Shown here: positions 60,869 through 64,000 of the stretch, one piece after another
Layout of the letters: every line of letters starts with the position of its first letter
Numbering within the stretch: the stretch's first letter is position 1
From: Pilosibacter fragilis
Lineage (GTDB): Bacteria > Bacillota > Clostridia > Lachnospirales > Lachnospiraceae
DNA length: 64,000 nucleotides
Assembly: GCF_032490495.1 (NCBI RefSeq)
Contig: NZ_JAVYJB010000001.1
Coordinates: 62,001-126,000 of the forward strand
Direction of reading: 5' to 3'
Translations under genes and position numbers: made by a program
Notes under the pieces: generated by a model
The model's input: only the letters and a program-made list of their open reading frames with translations
Told to the model about the DNA's origin: nothing
The model's database searches: none

Positions 60869-63800
60869 TCAGCTTCCCTGATACATTGCATACATCGGAC
60901 GGATGCCGATATCACATAAATCATTGTTTTTGGTTGCTTTTACGGATCTCGGCTCAATGGCTCCGGTCTTTAAGTTGACGGTATAAACCATATCGTCTGT
61001 TCTGTATTCCGGAGTTCTCAGCCAATAAGAGCCGCAGTATTTTGTGATAATGCTTTCTGCATTATTTTCATTGGAATGATCCACTTTCCAAAGGTAATCT
61101 TTCATGGAAAGTGCCTCTTCCAGGGATGGGATGAAAAATCCCGAATAGAGTACCTGTGGGTTGGAACGGGTGTAACGTGAGAATGACTTCGCCGTCACAC
61201 TGTCAAACAACCCTGTCGCGGAACTTCCGGTGTATTCATTCTTGATTCCGATATTCATGCGTACCAGATTATCTGTATCCGGGTTATTGGCTGTCAGCCA
61301 TTCATGGATTGCGGAGTATTTATAGTTGTTCGTGCTTCCGAAGAATCTAGTTGACTGTGTGCCATCCGCTTCGTCAAACCCGAGTCCTTCATTGGACGGA
61401 ATCACGGTGTCACAGAGGAACAGTGCCATGCTCTTGTCCGTAGAGGACTTATCCATATAGTTTTCATCCACGCAGCGGAACAGATAAAGTTTTCCGTTGA
61501 TTTCACGTGCCTGCAGGTCGCCGACATTCCAGTGTTCCTCTTCCGCTTTCTGGTTTTCACCGGAACGATTCAGGAGGATGACCGGATGTGCTTCATAAGC
61601 AGATGCTTTTTCTTTGGAAACGGTTGTGCCATTTGTCAGGATTACTTCCGTATCTGAGTCTCCCTTTGTTAAGTAAATGCCTTCTGGGAAATCAAACTTG
61701 TTTTCTGCCTCTTCCCGGTAGTGATCATATTCTTCTTTGGTAAGAATGGAAACCGCATTCCCGTCGATCGAATTTAAGTTCAGACGGTTGGAAAGGCCAT
61801 CCGCAAAGGCATCATCCAGGAACTGCTGAAGCATTGAGGATGTGTATGCTGCACTGTCGGCTGTTGTATAAGTTCCATACAGGTCGCTTCCGACTCCTTC
61901 GGATGCGATGAAGAGCATTTTCCCTGTACCGTTATAATCTGTGTCGATACAGGTAAAAGTATATTTCTTTGTGCCGAAGCCAAGAGAACCGGAATCCCAG
62001 GTTACCGCAATCGCATCTCCCAGGTTCTGCGATAACTGGACACTGCATACGTCGCAACGTCCGTCATGGTCCTTATCTTTGTGCCCGGTGGCTGGGACCA
62101 GCACGGTCACTTCCTCGCCGCATTTGGTACATCGTACTGTATGGGAGGCTGTCGTTAAACAGTTGCCGCTCAGATCTTCCACGGCTTCCCAGTCATGCGT
62201 GCAGGCATTCTGTTCCCACTTACGGTAATAACGCACACGTGAAACGGTATAGGTTACGCCATCCAGTGTAAAGGTATCCACGACCTCATTGGAATATCCA
62301 GCGAGCCGGTATGCTGACATGGTGGCGCTGACTTCCGCCGTGGAGGTGTCGTATCCACGTCCGATTACATAGTATTCATGCTGGGAAGAATCATTGGTAT
62401 GGGAAGCGAAATCATTTAAAATGCGGTTGAAACCCGTATTGTCTTCCACAATAAATTCTTCCTTTTTATTTACGTATGTTTTGTGGTAACGGACTGTCAG
62501 CTCATTTGCATCCATGGCACTCAGGACAAAATTCTTCGGGGATGTTTCGTCCGCTTCCCAACGGTTTCCGTCCGAATCCTGGAAAGATGACGGGAAATAT
62601 ACCGGGAAGTCAATACTTGAATTTCCCTTTACAAAAGCCGCATATCCGCTGTACGGATCAAACAGGTCATTGTCATCCTCGTCTACGATCCTGACTGTAT
62701 ATCCGCGCTTATTGTAATCCGATGATGTACCGTCGTTCGGTTTTTCATACTGGGCTGTTTGCGTTTTTCCGTCCGCATCCAGGGTAAAGGAACCAAGGTT
62801 TTCGGACGGAATATTCCATCCAGGGATATCCAGTGCCCCAATTTCTACCGTGGAATCTTTCGCTCCCATGCCGAACTGCAGTCCAATATCATTCCAGGAA
62901 TTCTTTTCACGGTATGCGACAAAGAAATGGTACGGGGTCGTGCCGTAAAAGGCATCCTTCTTTTCCTGTGCCTTTGTTGTCCACTCATCCAGTTTGGTTT
63001 CAGATGTTTCTCCTGCCACATAGCGGATCACATACTGCTGGTATGTAGTCTGATCCGTATACTCGATATACGGTGACTGTGTCACGGCGCGGTATGTTAC
63101 ACCGTCTTTTTCAATGGTATCCGGATAGTCAAAACGCAGACGGTCTCCTTTTACGGTAAAACCGCTGACGTTCGGCAGCAGCTGATTTCCATTATCATCC
63201 ACAAAAAGGGCCAGCCATTCATATCCGTCATATTTCCCGGTGCTCGGATTTTTCTCCGGTCCCGGGAATTTGTTTCTTTTTAAAATCACTTCCACGGTGT
63301 TGCCGTCATCGGAAATTACATGATAGTTTCCGGATGTCTGTGCAAATCCATAGCTGTCCGAAGTATTCATATACGGGATCTGATCTCCTACATGCCCGAT
63401 TCCAGTCGTGATTCCGAGCACGGAGCCGGTGTCTTCCGCCACGTATTTGATCGTGTATTTCCTTTCCGTATTGATCTCTTCCTGCTGTCCGGTCAGTTTG
63501 AATTCGATCGTAAAAATATTTGCTGCGCGGTCACTGACCGTAAAGATCTGCGGGCTGTCACCGATAGCGGTCCAGGTTCTCCCCTGGGCATCGTTGTAGA
63601 CTTTGGCAAAATAATAAGGAAGTTTTTCACCCAATGTCCATGTTCCGGTCACATCGTTCATGACCATAGCATCGTTATCCCCATACGCACGGAACCGGAT
63701 CGTATACGGAACCTCTTTTTTTACATCCGGCTTTTCCACAATTTTTTTATAATAAAGATAGATTGTGTTGTTGGATTCATTGGAAGAGATTGTGGCACTT

Positions 63801-64000
63801 TCTGGCAGTTCCCCGGCGGCTTCGTATCCGTCCGGGCAGATCCCGGCAAGGCTTACACTTTCTCCGGTATTTCCAGGAATTGTCTTCGTTTCAATGTCCG
63901 CCATTGTGTCGATGTCACGGCACACAACAGTCAGAGAACTGTTTGCGGTTTTCTTGTAACGGAGCGTAAAATTGTTTGCGCCATCCCTGGTTACGGTAAT
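60869..64000 (-). CDS. Giant surface protein 2, DUF6273 C-terminus (5' end outside window)
   Basis: The frame is open to the window edge, so at least 1043 residues belong to a longer protein. The visible part holds repeated MucBP-like beta modules of ~100 residues (TIRFRAYGDNDAMV, TIKYVAEDTGSVLG, TVRIVDEDDNDLF). A two-CxxC zinc-binding segment (CTKCGEE ... CDVCSVQ near 62.1 kb) is typical of Lachnospiraceae surface proteins. The DUF6273 domain ends it (YWLRTPEYRTDDMVYTVNLK, then IGIRPMYAMYQG). No cell-wall anchor is seen at the C-terminus. Likely exported adhesin or ligand-binding protein. The C-terminal domain is shared with the truncated 29227 gene. Confidence 0.85.
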   Translation of the reverse strand: MTVTRDGANNFTLRYKKTANSSLTVVCRDIDTMADIETKTIPGNTGESVSLAGICPDGYEAAGELPESATISSNESNNTIYLYYKKIVEKPDVKKEVPYTIRFRAYGDNDAMVMNDVTGTWTLGEKLPYYFAKVYNDAQGRTWTAIGDSPQIFTVSDRAANIFTIEFKLTGQQEEINTERKYTIKYVAEDTGSVLGITTGIGHVGDQIPYMNTSDSYGFAQTSGNYHVISDDGNTVEVILKRNKFPGPEKNPSTGKYDGYEWLALFVDDNGNQLLPNVSGFTVKGDRLRFDYPDTIEKDGVTYRAVTQSPYIEYTDQTTYQQYVIRYVAGETSETKLDEWTTKAQEKKDAFYGTTPYHFFVAYREKNSWNDIGLQFGMGAKDSTVEIGALDIPGWNIPSENLGSFTLDADGKTQTAQYEKPNDGTSSDYNKRGYTVRIVDEDDNDLFDPYSGYAAFVKGNSSIDFPVYFPSSFQDSDGNRWEADETSPKNFVLSAMDANELTVRYHKTYVNKKEEFIVEDNTGFNRILNDFASHTNDSSQHEYYVIGRGYDTSTAEVSATMSAYRLAGYSNEVVDTFTLDGVTYTVSRVRYYRKWEQNACTHDWEAVEDLSGNCLTTASHTVRCTKCGEEVTVLVPATGHKDKDHDGRCDVCSVQLSQNLGDAIAVTWDSGSLGFGTKKYTFTCIDTDYNGTGKMLFIASEGVGSDLYGTYTTADSAAYTSSMLQQFLDDAFADGLSNRLNLNSIDGNAVSILTKEEYDHYREEAENKFDFPEGIYLTKGDSDTEVILTNGTTVSKEKASAYEAHPVILLNRSGENQKAEEEHWNVGDLQAREINGKLYLFRCVDENYMDKSSTDKSMALFLCDTVIPSNEGLGFDEADGTQSTRFFGSTNNYKYSAIHEWLTANNPDTDNLVRMNIGIKNEYTGSSATGLFDSVTAKSFSRYTRSNPQVLYSGFFIPSLEEALSMKDYLWKVDHSNENNAESIITKYCGSYWLRTPEYRTDDMVYTVNLKTGAIEPRSVKATKNNDLCDIGIRPMYAMYQGS

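Noticed and set aside
1..64000. tRNA or rRNA genes
   Set aside because: I saw no cloverleaf with TTCGA-type arm or rRNA core sequences on either strand, though a proper scan was not possible.

Overview
The window looks like a Lachnospiraceae-type (Clostridia, Firmicutes) chromosome carrying a large conjugative element. The evidence for the host is the leftward housekeeping cluster (TIGR03960 radical SAM, DUF2344, RNase G, rplU, prp, rpmA, obg, yhbY, nadD, yqeK, rsfS), a lexA 3' end, an MBOAT/DHHW acetylation pair, strong AGGAGG ribosome sites and moderate GC. There is no direct species marker.

Layout. 1-4.4 kb: lexA tail, two lipoproteins, and an AlgI-like O-acyltransferase with its DHHW partner. 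4.6-11 kb: an accessory patch of small genes of unknown function, an XRE regulator, a bacterial-type PARG macrodomain protein, decayed Fic/RhuM and transposase genes, a GC-rich island, and a tandem glycine riboswitch with no gene behind it. 11.3-15.5 kb: a 1.9-kb repeat unit coding for an Rpn-family PD-(D/E)XK nuclease, interrupted by a complete IS21-family element. 15.5-15.8 kb: short AT-rich repeats. 15.8-24.4 kb: the housekeeping cluster. 24.6 kb to the right edge: an integrative conjugative element (ICE). It has two tyrosine integrases and an excisionase-like HTH protein, HU, a transglutaminase-like exported protein, a second copy of the Rpn repeat unit, a TasA-like surface protein, an array of ten ~22-bp repeats, a Gram-positive type IV secretion cluster (VirB4, PrgI/VirB3, VirB6, two VirB2-like pilins), a helicase-primase operon, a tellurite-type stress module (three TerD, TelA, YceG-like, P-type Ca2+ ATPase), and two giant surface proteins. 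The second giant runs off the window. No relaxase or VirD4 coupling protein is in view; they probably lie further right.

How it works together. Nearly every transcription unit of the ICE from 27.7 to 60.8 kb starts at the same unusual promoter: a CATAAT -10 box, and 16 bases further upstream either an ACCAAT box or a GCGA box preceded by a T-run. A rho-independent terminator of the upstream unit often lies directly against it. This ties integration/excision, conjugation, replication, stress resistance and surface display into one apparent regulon. I regard this regulon, together with the two families of iteron-like repeats and a four-copy covarying hairpin, as the most interesting undescribed signal here.
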